The translations under genes were made by a program, and so were the position numbers. A stretch of DNA of 64,000 bases from Rutpela maculata (taxonomy: Eukaryota > Arthropoda > Insecta > Coleoptera > Cerambycidae), in contig OW386289.2 in NCBI GenBank assembly GCA_936432065.2, positions 166,221,348 through 166,285,347 of the forward strand. The letters are read 5' to 3'. Positions 12,419 to 24,900 of the stretch are shown piece after piece. A model generated the notes under the pieces. The model saw only the letters and a list, made by a program, of their open reading frames with translations. It had not been told where the DNA came from and searched no databases. Each line of letters opens with the position of its first letter. The first letter of the stretch is position 1.

Positions 12419-12646
12419 GTTGATGATATGTCTGCATCTCTTGATGTATTGACTGGTGTCCCGCAAAGGTCAATATTGGACCCCTTTTTGTACACATTAT
12501 ATACATCAGAATTCCAAAAAGTTGTTAAGCACTGCCAAATGCATTTGAATGCCGTTAACACCCAAATGTACCTCTCTTTCTATCCGGTGAGTAAAATTAA
12601 CCAAGATATCAGTTGCTTGTGTTACGTGCTTACACCCTTTTTGTAA
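12419..12646 (+). pseudogene. LINE reverse transcriptase fragment
   Basis: The frame reads LTGVPQRSILDPFLYTLYTS, then VVKHCQMHLNAVNTQMYLSF. This is the non-LTR RT palm (SGVPQGSILGPLLFxLYxxD) followed by the catalytic block normally written YADDTQ. The two Asp of YADD are gone (NAVN), so this fragment is inactive. Only about 70 residues remain, and the next unit is LTR-like. Confidence 0.85.
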
Positions 12647-12652
12647 ACACCC

Positions 12653-13024
12653 TGTATCGTGAGTTCGGAAATTATAACACCAGGTAACACTAAACACTAA
12701 TTTATTAACTTACTAATTACAATTCAATTATTCAGTCACTTTATCACTATGTTCACTTCTTACTCTCTGACCATCTCAACTGACCATTAGAACTGTACTA
12801 ACTTGTCCACTCTGGTTTAGTCCATGCCTTATATACCTAAAGATGAGGGATCCCGAATTTTCTGTGTGACGTCACCATTCTCTAGATAGTTCCAGAATAG
12901 ATGTCATCACTCTAGAGCTTCTAGTAGGTTCTTTCTCTAGTAGGTGCAAATCTCTACATTCAGACAACATCCGAACTAACTGAATTCTGTGTTGCCTACA
13001 TTCTGGGGGTTGCAACACATAACA
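12653..13024 (-). mobile_element. Solo-LTR-like unit
   Basis: Read on the minus strand it begins TGTTATGTGTTGCAACCCCC and ends CGAACTCACGATACA, i.e. TG...CA. It has a TATATAAGG box about 190 bp in and an AATAAATTAG signal near the end. This is the layout of a Ty3/gypsy- or BEL-type LTR of about 372 bp. No internal region follows, and matching 4-6 bp target duplications were not found, so it may be truncated or old. Confidence 0.5.
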
Positions 13025-14006
13025 CTTGCTTGAAAAATCAAAAATTCATTCACTAAATATTAATGCTCATTAATTCGATCCTTGTATTCAGGCAATCAAA
13101 CGTTAAACCTGAGTTATCAAAAGAAAGACGTAGTAGGACATAATATAGGCTCTACTGCTAAGATTTAAACTTCATATAAATAATTGTATTCGACAAGCCT
13201 ATATGAATTTTAAAATAATTTTAATAATAGACACTATCTTAATCAAAAGGTAAAATATTTTATGTGAATCGTTAGTGTAAGGTACATGCATAGATAGGGA
13301 GTATAACCGTACAGAATTATATATTCACATAAACTGTACAGTACAGTACTGTACAGTATAAAAAAAAACCTCGACGAAAATGACGAAGGCTTACAAAAAT
13401 TAAAATTATTTAACTGTTGTGACAACGGTAATCATGTATTTTAAATCATTAATTTTGTTTAGAAAAGTGTCACATCAATGTATTAATAGTTGTTGTGATT
13501 TAAATATTTATTCAATATATTAACGCAAATACTATTGATATATTTTTTAACTGTTATGTTTATTTAAGTAATGAATGTTTACTGAACTCTTAAACTTTTT
13601 TGATTCTAAACTAAAATCGTAAAAACACACAACCCGCAAGACATTTTATTCAATAAGCGATATGCGGAAAACATTAGTTAATTAGCCAAATTGTCTTTTT
13701 TTAAATGTGGTTAATTTTTTGTTATAAACAATTTACCAATAGTGTAGTAGTGATATAAAAGGTATTAGAAAATTGCATAATTATAAAAAAGAAATGATGA
13801 AATTCATTCAACAAATTATTTTGTAAACACATTTGAAAATAAACGATCTGCTATTACAATAATAAGTAAAACAAATTCAAACATGAATGAATGATTTCCT
13901 AGTAATTTTGAAAACAGATGATAATTTTGAAAACAGATCAAATACCTTTCTTTGTTTAAGGACAAAGCATGCTGGTCAATAATTTTGCATTAGTTTTTCG
14001 TATGTA
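13025..14006. other. AT-rich, no gene seen
   Basis: It contains a short TACAGTAC-type palindromic run near 13333-13359. At 13780-13905 lies a stretch matching 17120-17262 (ATGAAATTCATTCAACAA, then TATTACAATAA), the first copy of a dispersed repeat. Confidence 0.4.
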
Positions 14007-14203
14007 ATATCACTAGTGCTTAAAATTTTATCGAAAATTTTTTCGAAAGCGTGTTGCCTGATAATATAAAGAGTGCAAATTGGCAGTTTATTATCTGATT
14101 TAATCTTTGATAATAAACTGCCAATTTGCACGAGTTATATTAACTAGGGGCAGCTTAGCTTGAGAAAAAATTTTTAGATAAAATTTAAAGCACGAGTGGT
14201 ATT
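14007..14203. mobile_element. Foldback MITE, ~200 bp
   Basis: The outer arms are inverted: ATATCACTAGTGCTTAAAAT at the left and the inverse of ATTTAAAGCACGAGTGGTAT at the right. The inner part is an almost perfect hairpin (14073-14131): GTGCAAATTGGCAGTTTATT pairs with its complement over about 23 bp with a 12-nt loop. Confidence 0.75.
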
Positions 14204-14850
14204 TGTGGAGAATATTTCACGAATAAATAATTTATTCTTCAATATTATGTTTAGTAATTAATTGCCTTCAGACGTTTCCTTGTTGCTTTTTAGAGAATAC
14301 TCACCTTTATCTTCAATTTAATCATTTACGTCACATAAAAATGCATTTCCAAAGCGATTCATCTAATAAAAAACAAAGTAGGTTTAAATTATGACAATCA
14401 AGAAAAACAATATACGTTAAACCATAGGTACTGAACTTATAAGACTAGTCATCACAACAAAGCACGCTTCGACCAATCACATTACCGGTGAAATCACACA
14501 AATTGCATATTACCGCATGCTTTGGAAGTCCTTTTACGTTCTAAGGCTGCCGGCTCAGATGGTATGGTACCGCCATCTAGTAACGCTAGCTTAACTTAGT
14601 TACTAGCCTAAACAGTGAATTGAATTATTATATTAAAGTGTTTATTAATATATATTTATGTATTTAATCCTTGTTTCTAATTTGAGAAGTTTGATAGTTA
14701 AGTTAATGTTTATTTGTTTAAGTAGAGAGACTTTAATAAGTACAACGAATTATAATGTATATAGTGATACTGCAGAGTTTTGATTTTCCAAATAAGTGTT
14801 AGCTGTTTTGTAATGATTGATGAATTACTATACGTAAGTACCTACATTTG
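14204..14850. other. No gene seen
   Basis: AT-rich. A somewhat GC-richer patch near 14455-14600 has no exon-like frame. I see nothing else. Confidence 0.3.
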
Positions 14851-15752
14851 CACTCAAAGAAATAGTAGGGGTAAATTCAACAAAAAAAAAAATAGTTAAT
14901 TAACAATATCGTTAATTTTGTTAAACCAAACTATATTGATGGTATTTTTAAACAAGAGGTGATTTTTATTTTAATTAATAAAAAGTTGTCGTACAAAACA
15001 AACATTAACTTAAAAAATAGATGAATAAGACTATTATTTTGTTCGTCTGACTATTATTTTGTTGAATTCTGTCAAATTAAACTAGATAATAGTATATTTT
15101 ATTTTTAACTATTATCGAATTGTAATTCTAACCCAGTATTAGTTCGCTGTACTATTGTACTTGGTAGACAAACCAATATTATTGTCGTCTTCTAGAAGTT
15201 CTAAAATAATTACTATAAAATTTGCTTGCTTACCACGTAGTCTATTACAGAAATTATTCCCAGATGACGCCACATACAAATCACTCACAATAATCCATCA
15301 TGCACTCTTATGAATTTATAGAAAATTAATAACATGATTGCAGTGTTCAAATTCTCTCAGGGATCATCGATATATTTGGATGGATCTTATAAACGATCTC
15401 TATTCTTTGGTTTGGGTGGTCTGATGTCTCAATACTGAGATTTTGGCTAACCAAAAAAAACTTCATCATACAATAAAGTGTAGATCAACCTAAAAATTAG
15501 TTGGTGAACAAAAAACAAAGTCGTTGTACTATTTAATTGTAGACCAAATTGAAAATGGTTAGTGAACATAAAAAAATGTCATTGTACTATTTAATTTGTC
15601 ACAAGAAGATATGATTATTAAACTACTATTTGTTTACGAAAACAAATAAAGTTGTATGACTATTCTTTACTGATTGATTTAACTATGAAACTAGATAGGC
15701 GCGATTTCATATGCTCTTTTTGGTTGAATTTACCTATCATTTTCTTTGAGTG
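14851..15752. mobile_element. Non-autonomous TIR element, copy 1
   Basis: The ends are inverted over about 34 bp: CACTCAAAGAAATAGTAGGG at the left and the inverse of CTATCATTTTCTTTGAGTG at the right, with TTGAATTTACC / GGTAAATTCAA just inside. A shorter relative lies in opposite orientation at 43914-44452. There is no ORF. Confidence 0.75.
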
Positions 15753-18229
15753 TGTGTATTTATCATGAAATAACTATTTTTTAATTATGTCAGGTATTAA
15801 GCCATTGAAAGCTCTGTACCTATAACTTGTCCCGAACCTACATAAGTTCCACACAGCATTGGCTTTTTAGGTTATTAATACAATACTACAATTTACGTTA
15901 GCAATTAGTAATAAGCTAGAGAAGATATTTATAGATATCATTTAAAAGCACGATTTGTCCTATTTGCCGAAAACATGTCACGACACAAAACGTCAAAAAA
16001 TTTTCGCAATATTTGCCGCTGCAGCGACCTAAAAAATTAGAGCGATAAATTTTGCATGTTGGTCCTGTCAAAAGCAGATCTAGCTTGAATTACCACTAAT
16101 AATGACGTTTGATTGGTGCAATGTTGTGAAAAAACGGGCTCTCATTGGCTATAGCGTTAATGAGTGAAATAATCAATAAAAATATGACTTCTAGAAAAAT
16201 CGACCCTTTTTTTTTCTTAATAAAAGTGCCGCCAATTAAGTATTGAAATAAGTTTTAATTCACTTAAAAATATATAGTAAGGGTCTTTGATACCGATTCA
16301 AATTTGGTTGAAATTGGATGACTAATACTGAGCTACGATGATACCGTGAAAAGTGGGACACACTGTAGGTATGTTTTACATATCATTTCACTAAGCGTGC
16401 CTTGGAGGTTTTGTTTAATTGAAACTTAACATTCTTGAAGGTTAACAATGGCCTGTCAAATTTTACCATTATTGTTATTATTACTCCCTGACCCTTCAGA
16501 GTCAAAACTAAACAGAATTTCGGTACAGTTTATTAAAGAATAAGGCTTCGAAAGTAACAGCGATGTGTATCCGATCACGGTGTATTTCATCTTGGAAATT
16601 GCTGTGACAAGTGATGTCGATAACCGCTTAAAAAAATTGTTTCGGCTCTTAATATTGTAGGCCAAGGCACTAAGGCAATCGAATTATTCATATTAGATAA
16701 CACATCAACATAAACAGCTCATTTTCGCAACGCTAGCGCTGTGGCGGATTCTTATTCTGATGCTTTTTACCATACCATATAAAAAATTGACAAACCTTTC
16801 ATCACAGTTTTTGTGTAGTCCATACTATTACTATTAGTTTGAATAGTAATTTGTTGACCTAACAGTTGGTTTCAAACAGGTTAGATAGTTTGTCGCAGGT
16901 CACCTGCATAGTGATCGTGAATTAAGTTAATTTTTTTTACTATTTATTTTCAAATTAGTGTCGCAAATGTACTGAGAACAAAAATCTTTAACTTGTTTCA
17001 AGGCATGGAGTTATTGCCGTTTATATGTTATAATACAATGAATGGTAAGTTACTTTCATTCAATTATATTAGCTGGATAGCTGGAATTGTGTTGTTATTG
17101 AAGTGATCAGAAAATTAAATAATAATAAAAAAAACATAATGAAATTCATTCAACAAGTTAATATCAGTATATCATATAAAAATAAATTATTATCCAAAAT
17201 ATGTGTGTGTTGTTATTACAATAACATAGAAAACAAATTGAAACATGATTAATTGATCTACTGGTACATCAAATCATTATACCACTACAGTGCTGCTACA
17301 GTTGCCATCTACGGTGTGTTTCGATGTCAAACCGACTTCAAGTTTACGTGCAGTGTCTACTAACTTTACACCGTTTTTTGTATCGCTTCATCCGCGATTT
17401 TCTCGAAAACTGCTAATCCTAGAAAAAAAGTTGCTTTCGTCCTTTACCTATAATTTCTTCTCAATGTCTTGGTATCTATTTCGAAAGTTACATATTACAT
17501 AAGTGGCATTCATTTGTCTTTACACGTAACATTGCCCCTCCGCCAAATTATAGAAAATCAAAAACTTTCCAATCAACCTGGGGAAACACCAATAGTTTAA
17601 ATGTGTCTTTCTCTCTGGGTGGAAGAGAGGTGCGAGAAAGGGGAGAGAAATCGTATTGTTTTCCAGAAGTTAGACATTTGGAATTTCATCATATATATTT
17701 CAAAGCTATTTTTGGGAACATGCATATATAAATTCTCGTAAAAAAAAGTAAAATTGTGGTTATGTGCAAATATTTTCAGTCTTCATGTAATACGTAATAT
17801 AAATTAAATTTATAATTAAATTAATGCTGATTGCAACTTAATTAAGAATCCATAAAAACAAACTTTTGTGATTCTGCATAATGTGATTGTCCTAGAATAG
17901 AAATAGTAATTTTTCTGTGTTACTTATTGGGATGCTCTGCCACGTGTATTTTCTTCTAAACAATATCCGTGAAAACTACAAAATAATACAATTATCCAGT
18001 ATTTTTCTGGAATATAACCTCTACGCCGTTAAAGGAGCAGTTAGAGGGCGTTTTTTGACAAATAATGAATAAGAACAAAAATATAAAGATACGTATTTTG
18101 CTGACGTTTCGGAAACCTAATCTGTTTCCTTTCTCAAAGCGTATTATATTTCACCATTTTCTCCTCACAATTATACGTAATGGTAGTCTCTTGAGCGATT
18201 CAATCACAACGTTTAAAGTAAGTTTTTTG
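15753..18229. other. AT-rich, no gene seen
   Basis: The only structure noted is the second copy (17120-17262) of the repeat found at 13780-13905. Small ORFs here are random-looking. Confidence 0.35.
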
Positions 18230-18445
18230 TATTTACCAATCGCAAATCTTGTTGTTGAGTTGATATCCTTCGTCGCCCCGATCCAGGATTTCTACTAATC
18301 GTACCGTTTATTCTTCACTTTTAAAAATATTACACACCGAATTTTTGTTAATATTATAACGCAGTGCAATTTGTCTCATTGACCATCCATCTTCTGCTTT
18401 AGCAATAACTCCAGCTTTAACTAAATCGCTTATATGGGCATATTA
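18230..18445 (-). pseudogene. Tc1-like transposase HTH remnant
   Basis: On the minus strand the frame reads DLVKAGVIAKAEDGWSMRQI, then ALRYNINKNSVCNIFK, a helix-turn-helix of Tc1/mariner transposases. After a TAA and a frameshift it continues TISRNPGSGRRRIST, the basic linker with the usual SGRxRxTT-like motif. The catalytic domain is not recognisable, so this is a dead 5' fragment. Confidence 0.75.
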
Positions 18446-18807
18446 GTTTTTGCACACTTGCAATGAATTTTGACAAAAAAGTGGCAATGTCACAAAAATT
18501 AAAGTTAGATGTGCACAACTAGATTTTAGCAAAAATACGTTATAAGACTTTACCAGAAACAAATTAAAATAGGGAGGGGGGGGGGGGGGTGATTTGAGGG
18601 GTAAAATAGGGGTAAAGTTTACAAGACAGTTGTGGAAACTTTTATATTTTAAAACTTTGTTATGTAAACTAAGTATCCCCCATGTATTAAATCATTCTAA
18701 ATTAGTTCTCCTATTCGGCCTTTTCTAGTCTAACATTACAGAAATATAGCAAGACAATTGATTAAGTTCCCTTTGTTGCAGATAACCAGTGAGGGGCGTT
18801 CCTCGAA

Positions 18808-18993
18808 ATGGACTCGTCAAGGATAGGCCTGGACTTCATCGTAGAGAACCCGGAGTACATCAGGAAGCTGGCGGCGGCCCTGGACACTAACAATGTGGCG
18901 GTTAAGAAGCAGGTCTTCGAGCTGCTGTCGGCGCTTTGCGTCCACAACGAAGAGGGTCACGCTCGTGCTCTTGACACTCTAGACCACTACAAG
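18808..18993 (+). CDS. form3: form3 exon 1 as seen: DID/FH3 armadillo segment
   Basis: It encodes residues 1-62 and contains VKKQVFELLSALC and LDTLDHYK, hallmark DID motifs of the INF2 class. The ATG has G at -3 and G at +4, a good initiation context. A strong acceptor lies just upstream (pyrimidine tract, AG at 18780-18781), and a TGA in this frame occurs at 18790. So either an upstream 5'UTR exon splices to 18782 and translation starts here, or an isoform enters through the weak AG at 18792-18793. The family protein extends further N-terminally, so this may be an internal start. The donor is GT at 18994. Confidence 0.82.
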
Positions 18994-21900
18994 GTTTGTA
19001 GATTCAAATTTTTATAACATATCAGTGCGGCATTAAGATACTTTTTCTCCTGGAAAGAAGACCACGAGATTTTTAAATGTTCATATTTTGAATGGTTGAT
19101 GAAAGGTCTGTAAAATTTGCATATATGATTCAGAAACATTTATAATTTTAATAAACAAATAGTTCCAGAATGGGTTTGTCAAGAGTAGCTAATAAATAAA
19201 CCACCCATCATCACTTTTGATTTTATATAGACGCGGGACCACTGTGCGCTGTGCAGTTAGTTCAACCCCCCTCAAAGATACAGCGTAGGTACATCCGGAT
19301 TGACATAAAACCAAGATAGCAGATTCCTCTCACTTTCCGGGATGTTCACCTCATGGATCTTTGACCAATATATGAGTCAATGAATGTCATATTACTTTCT
19401 ATAAATAATAATGAATTTTTTTTTTTTTTTTTACTGGTGAAATATTTTGTCGAACTCCTCTATATGTTTCCTTAAATATATAAGGAATAAGAAACCAGAC
19501 TGCAACCAACAGCTATTCTCCGGACTAATGCCCCGCCGAGCGCTGAATTACGAGTTACAAGCCTGGCCGCGTTAAGTACAATAACTATATATTGCCACAA
19601 AACGCTAAGTTTCGATTGTAATAGACACCAGCCGAAAGACTTTTTCCCATTCAAAGGAGCTCTCGTGCCAGCCACCCCATACCACTTGCAGACTGCAGTT
19701 TCGAGCTATTGGCTCTCATCAGTGCAAGGTAGGTCTGAGACGGCTGTAACGAGGCATTTGTTCACTCTTGGTACATGACGAGATTTATAAAACCACGACA
19801 TGCAACAAAAATGACAGGCTCCATCTAGCAGCTGATATCCATTACAATCGAAACAGCAGTAGCCCTGACATGGGCACAGTTAGTAGATATGCTTCTAGAG
19901 GGCAAAATATTTACTGGTGAAATATTTTGTCGAACTCCTCTATATGTTTCCTTAAATATATAAGGAATAAGAAACCAGACTGCAACCAACAGCTATTCTC
20001 CGGACTAATGCCCCGCCGAGCGCTGAATTACGAGTTACGGTTAGCAGGTTTTTTCAGAGATAATCATTATTAATGAGACTATTATTACCATCCTCGTCAA
20101 GTTATTAAGAGACCCCAAGGAGCTGGATTTCGTTTTGTAGACAGTAGAAAATGAAAAAAAATAAATAAAAACTTTCATCGTCTTTGTAAAATGAGACTTG
20201 CAATGTCGTAAACAGAGGGACCTAAAATTGATCCTTGTGGTACTCCTGAATTAATAGTTTGTTAACAAGAACTTACCCCATCTCTACAGATTGTTTTGTT
20301 AGCTATTTTTAAGATAATTTCCTATTTGGTTAATTACCTGCTGTATCCGTAAGTGGCGCTGTTTATGAATTTATGAGCAATTGCAAAATAATACTTATTA
20401 TTCATTCTCAATGTTTTTCAACCAATTTTGAGACTGATGTTTAAAATAGTTTTTGAAAGAAAAAAAGTGTTATTATTTAATATTTTACTAGCATATTTGA
20501 CCCGATCTTCATATTTTGATTTCTGTAACAACATCGTGAAACACCCTGTACAATTTATAGTTCATTTAGATTCATTTTATCTGAAATATTTTTTTCTAAT
20601 TTATGTCTGTATTTGTAATTGCCTATTTGTGAGTTTTAATGTACGTATATTTCAGCTTGGTAATCCATGTAAACATTGCAATAAATCGACTAATCGTTAT
20701 TCGATCAATTAACCGGTCCTTTTCAGTGAACCCAGCAGTTCGTCAATGCAAACCAATCGGGGTCAGTTATCTGCAGGCGATAAAATCTCGGCGAATGTGA
20801 GTCACCGCGCCAACTAACCTTGTAACGCTGGAGTGTCAAGGGCGCGAGCATGGCCCTCTTCGTTATGGACACGTTGTTTCGCTAATTGTGAATAGGCAGA
20901 TGCAAAGACAAACGTTAGCTGCCCAAAGTGGGATAGGTAGTCAATACAGTGTTCTTTAATGATCACATTAGACTATAATGTAATCTATATATTTAAAACC
21001 CAAGGCGTTTTCTTCTTTTAATTAGCCAGCAGCTCCCACTTGACGAGTTTTGATGGTTTTTTTTAAATTAAAGCTGTCTACCCACAGATTTGCTATCAGT
21101 GGCGGAGCGTTGCTGTTACGGGCCTGGGTTCGAATGGTTTTCCGCGGGCCCAGGCCCCTAGCATCAAATCATGGGCCCCGGTACTAAATTCACTGGCGGG
21201 CCCCCGCGCCTAATAAGAATTGATGAGCGGGGGGATTTGAAAAACAAAAATTGCCAGAATATCTGGCGGGCCCCATAAAGCTCCCGAGCCCAGGTTCCGC
21301 GGAACCCCTGGCGGACCACCGCGGCGCTTAATTATTGATAAGCGCCCCGGGGAGGGGGGGGGGGGGGAATTTGAAGAATAAAATTGTCAAAATCTCTGGC
21401 GGGGCCCTCGAGAGCCAATGGGTCCCCGCGTTAATAATTGATGAGCGGGGAGGGGGGGAGAAATTTGAAAAAATATTTTTGCCAAAATCTCTGGCGGCCC
21501 CCCGCTACGGGCCCTTCCAAAGCCAACGTCCCTCGTGCTTAATAATTGATGAGCGGGGGGAAGAAATTTGAAAAAAAAATTGCCAAAATCTCTGGCTGAA
21601 CTCCAAGCTCCCGGCCCCAGGTTCCGCGGAACCCCTGTAGATCCTCCACTGTTTGCTATCTAGTGCTCGTATCTAAGGTTGCAATTTAGGTGCACTCAGA
21701 TGGATTTGTAAGGACGTTATTTGTACCTATTTCATGTGCAAAAATGATACAGTGAAACCTTACCAATGTAAAGATGGTGGAAGATAAATATACAATAAAA
21801 CACATAGGACACCAAAACTATTCATCTATGGCGGCATAATAATGAAATTCAATGAGTAAGAGTTGTTCCAAATATAATATATTGATATAATATAATATAT

Positions 21901-24900
21901 TGATGCTGATTTCAAAAAATTAGGGATTATAGAATATGCTACAAAAAATATGATAATTTTAGCATCAGCGTATCATTATTTAAAAAGAATAAAAAAGACA
22001 TTTTATTTTTTTTAAGGACCTTGTACTGATATTGCCGATTTCAAAAATTTAGGGATTATATAATACTATCCCAAGATATTGCAAAAAAAATATAACAATT
22101 ATAACATTAGCGTACCATAATTCAAAAAAATAAAAATGAACATTTTATTTTTATTCAAGCACCAATAAGTACACATTTGATCACTTTAGGAAAATTATGT
22201 GTAGTAAAAAACCATCCCAACATTCTACAGAAAAAAAATGATAGTTTTGCCGAAACTAATAGGGTTAAAAAAACCAGGAAAATTCTTGAATTTTTTTTCA
22301 ATGTTCTCGTTGTCAGATTCTGTTCTAATTTATCCCTTGTTTATGTTCTGGTAGTATTTATAACTGGTTAAAATTTTATTTGAGTCGGTTATGTCGTTCA
22401 ATAGATAAAAATTATTTTCGAAAATTTTCGATTTTTTTTTACTCGAAAACTGTTTAATATTAAGGGCTAAAGAAAACTTTAGCTTGGCAAAATTGTAAGG
22501 AATATTGATAAAAATCCATAAAAAAAAATGAGGAACAATCAGTGTGGGGGCAAACTCACCTATCTAATCCGACTATAGCCTTTCTTTGCGTAGTGTCGTA
22601 TACAACCATCATTATTGTATCCATCGGTTCCCGTCAGGTTGGTGCTGTGCCTTTGTTAGCGTCTAATTAAATTTGCCAAATAGGAATTATCGAGAACCAC
22701 GCAAAAGTATCATTTTGAAATTAAATCGTGATATAAAGCAGCTAGATCTATAATAAATCACTTCAATTGAAATTAAACAGTACAAGTACTATTTATAACT
22801 GGTTAAAATTTTATTTGAGTCGGTTATGCCGTTCAATAGATAAAAATTATTTTCGAAAATTTTCAATTTTTTTTTACTCGAAAACGGTTCAATATTAAGG
22901 GCTAAAGTTTGGCAAAATTGTAAGGGATATTGATAACAATCCACCAAAAAAAATGAGGAACAATCAGTGTGGGGGCAAATTCACCTATCTTATCCGACTA
23001 TTATAGCCTTTCTTTGCCTAGTGTCGTATACAACCATCATTATTGTATCCATGGGTTCCCGTCAGGTTGATGCTGTGCCTTTGTTAGCGTCTAATTAAAT
23101 TTGCCATATAGGAATTAGCGAGAACCAAGCAAAAGTTTCATTTTGAAATTAAATAATGTGATATAAGGCAGCTGGACCTATAATAAATCACTTCAATTGA
23201 AATTAAACAGTACAAGTTATACAAACATGTATAGTTCTGCAAAAAAAAGGGTATAACTATTGAGCGTGATTTTAAGGGTTTTTTTTAGCTATGTAAACAG
23301 TCTAACGAATTTGATTAATTGAAGACAAGAAGTCAAAACTTGAAATTTTAAATTGATCAGATCTTTGATTTTATATAAGCGGGGAGGCCGTACGATGTTG
23401 ATATCGAAAGAGGAAGAATGACACTTCGGCGCACCGTGATGCGCGTGTTGCAGTTCAACTCGTCGCTTATCTGACAAACAGGCGTAACTCATAAAGTGGC
23501 GTATTTCAGTTTTACACACTAAAAAGATCAACAGAAACTGCTCTATAATCTCACAAAGTGGCGTGGCTCTACGTCAAATAGTTTTCTTGTAACGACGATT
23601 GTGTGTGTCGACGTAAATCATATCTACAATATATTCTCAACCACAAACTGGCTTATATTGATTTAAGCCTATTTCAAGAAACAGAGAATGAGTTAAGGTG
23701 ATGTTACAAACAGGCGTATATCAACTTTCGCCAGTCTGCAAGCATAAAATGTTGTCTATTCAGAAGTCACGCCTCTTTGCTAAAAACCCGATGAGGTGAC
23801 TTTGCCTTTAAAATGCAGTCATAACTTTTTTTTTTTAGTTTAGTTATTTTCAGTTTATTTTATTGACTTAATAGTATATTAAAGTTTAGTTTTCGTTCAT
23901 TTTTATTATTTTTATTATTTAATACAAAACAATAAGAAGGCATGTCTAAATAGTAACTGACTATTAGGCACCTATATTATGTGACAAACAGGCGTATCTT
24001 GACATTTGTTTATTATTTGTCGATTATACCATAAACAAACAACTATTTATTATAAATGCAGTATGTGGGTGTCAAATTAAAACATCAAAACACCCTGGGG
24101 TTGGACTATAAAAAAAACAAAAGAAGGAAAACATTTAACGCGTGCATTATACTACTAGTACTTGTAGAGCAGAAAACTTGTTTTCGCTCTCCTGAAAAAC
24201 TGTAGAATGTGAGTTACGCCTGTTTGTTAGATAAGCGACGAACTAAATAGGTCATTTTTGATATTTCATGAAATTCGATGTCACAGGAAACGACCGAATG
24301 GACGTTCGCCATTCTCCAATTGAAGCTGTGGAAATTACTGAGCTGAATAACATACTGGAGTGGGGGGGGGGCTGTCTCGCCGAAACAATAGAGACAGAAG
24401 CCTTAATTAGCAAGGCATCCTGTCTCTGTTGCCTGAAATCATAGTTTTACAAGTGCGAGGAAGACAGAGTAACCTCCTCATATATGCTTCACTTTCTATA
24501 GTTTTGCGAAAGAACACAACCTATTCCTATTGTTCGAGCTCTCTCCAGTACGTAATGTATTAAAACCTCACTAATGGAAATGAAGTCTACAGACAAATAG
24601 TAGAGCACGCTTTTTTTATTGCACAGAACTGCACTTTTTTGAAGATGCACTTCAGAGGGAAAACGCACTAACGCGATAACAGATATTGCGGTAGAGTAGG
24701 ATCAATTTGAAAAATAAAATGGCAACAGATCGAAAATCACTATGTCTCTTTCACATTCCTTCTTCCTTACTCCTTTCTTTCTCACCGATGGCTAAATTAA
24801 GCACTGTGCCTCATATCATAGATGAGCTTCAAAATGATACTACTTTACTATCAAATCATGAAGAGGTGTCGTCATAGCAACGCATACTAACATCATGGAC

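Noticed and set aside
12620..13024. Possible complete LTR retrotransposon
   Set aside because: Only one LTR-like unit is seen; the adjoining RT fragment is of LINE, not LTR-element, type.
20428..20712. 94-residue hydrophobic frame
   Set aside because: Composition follows the AT-rich intron (Phe, Ile, Leu, Lys, Asn); no motif, no splice or start context.
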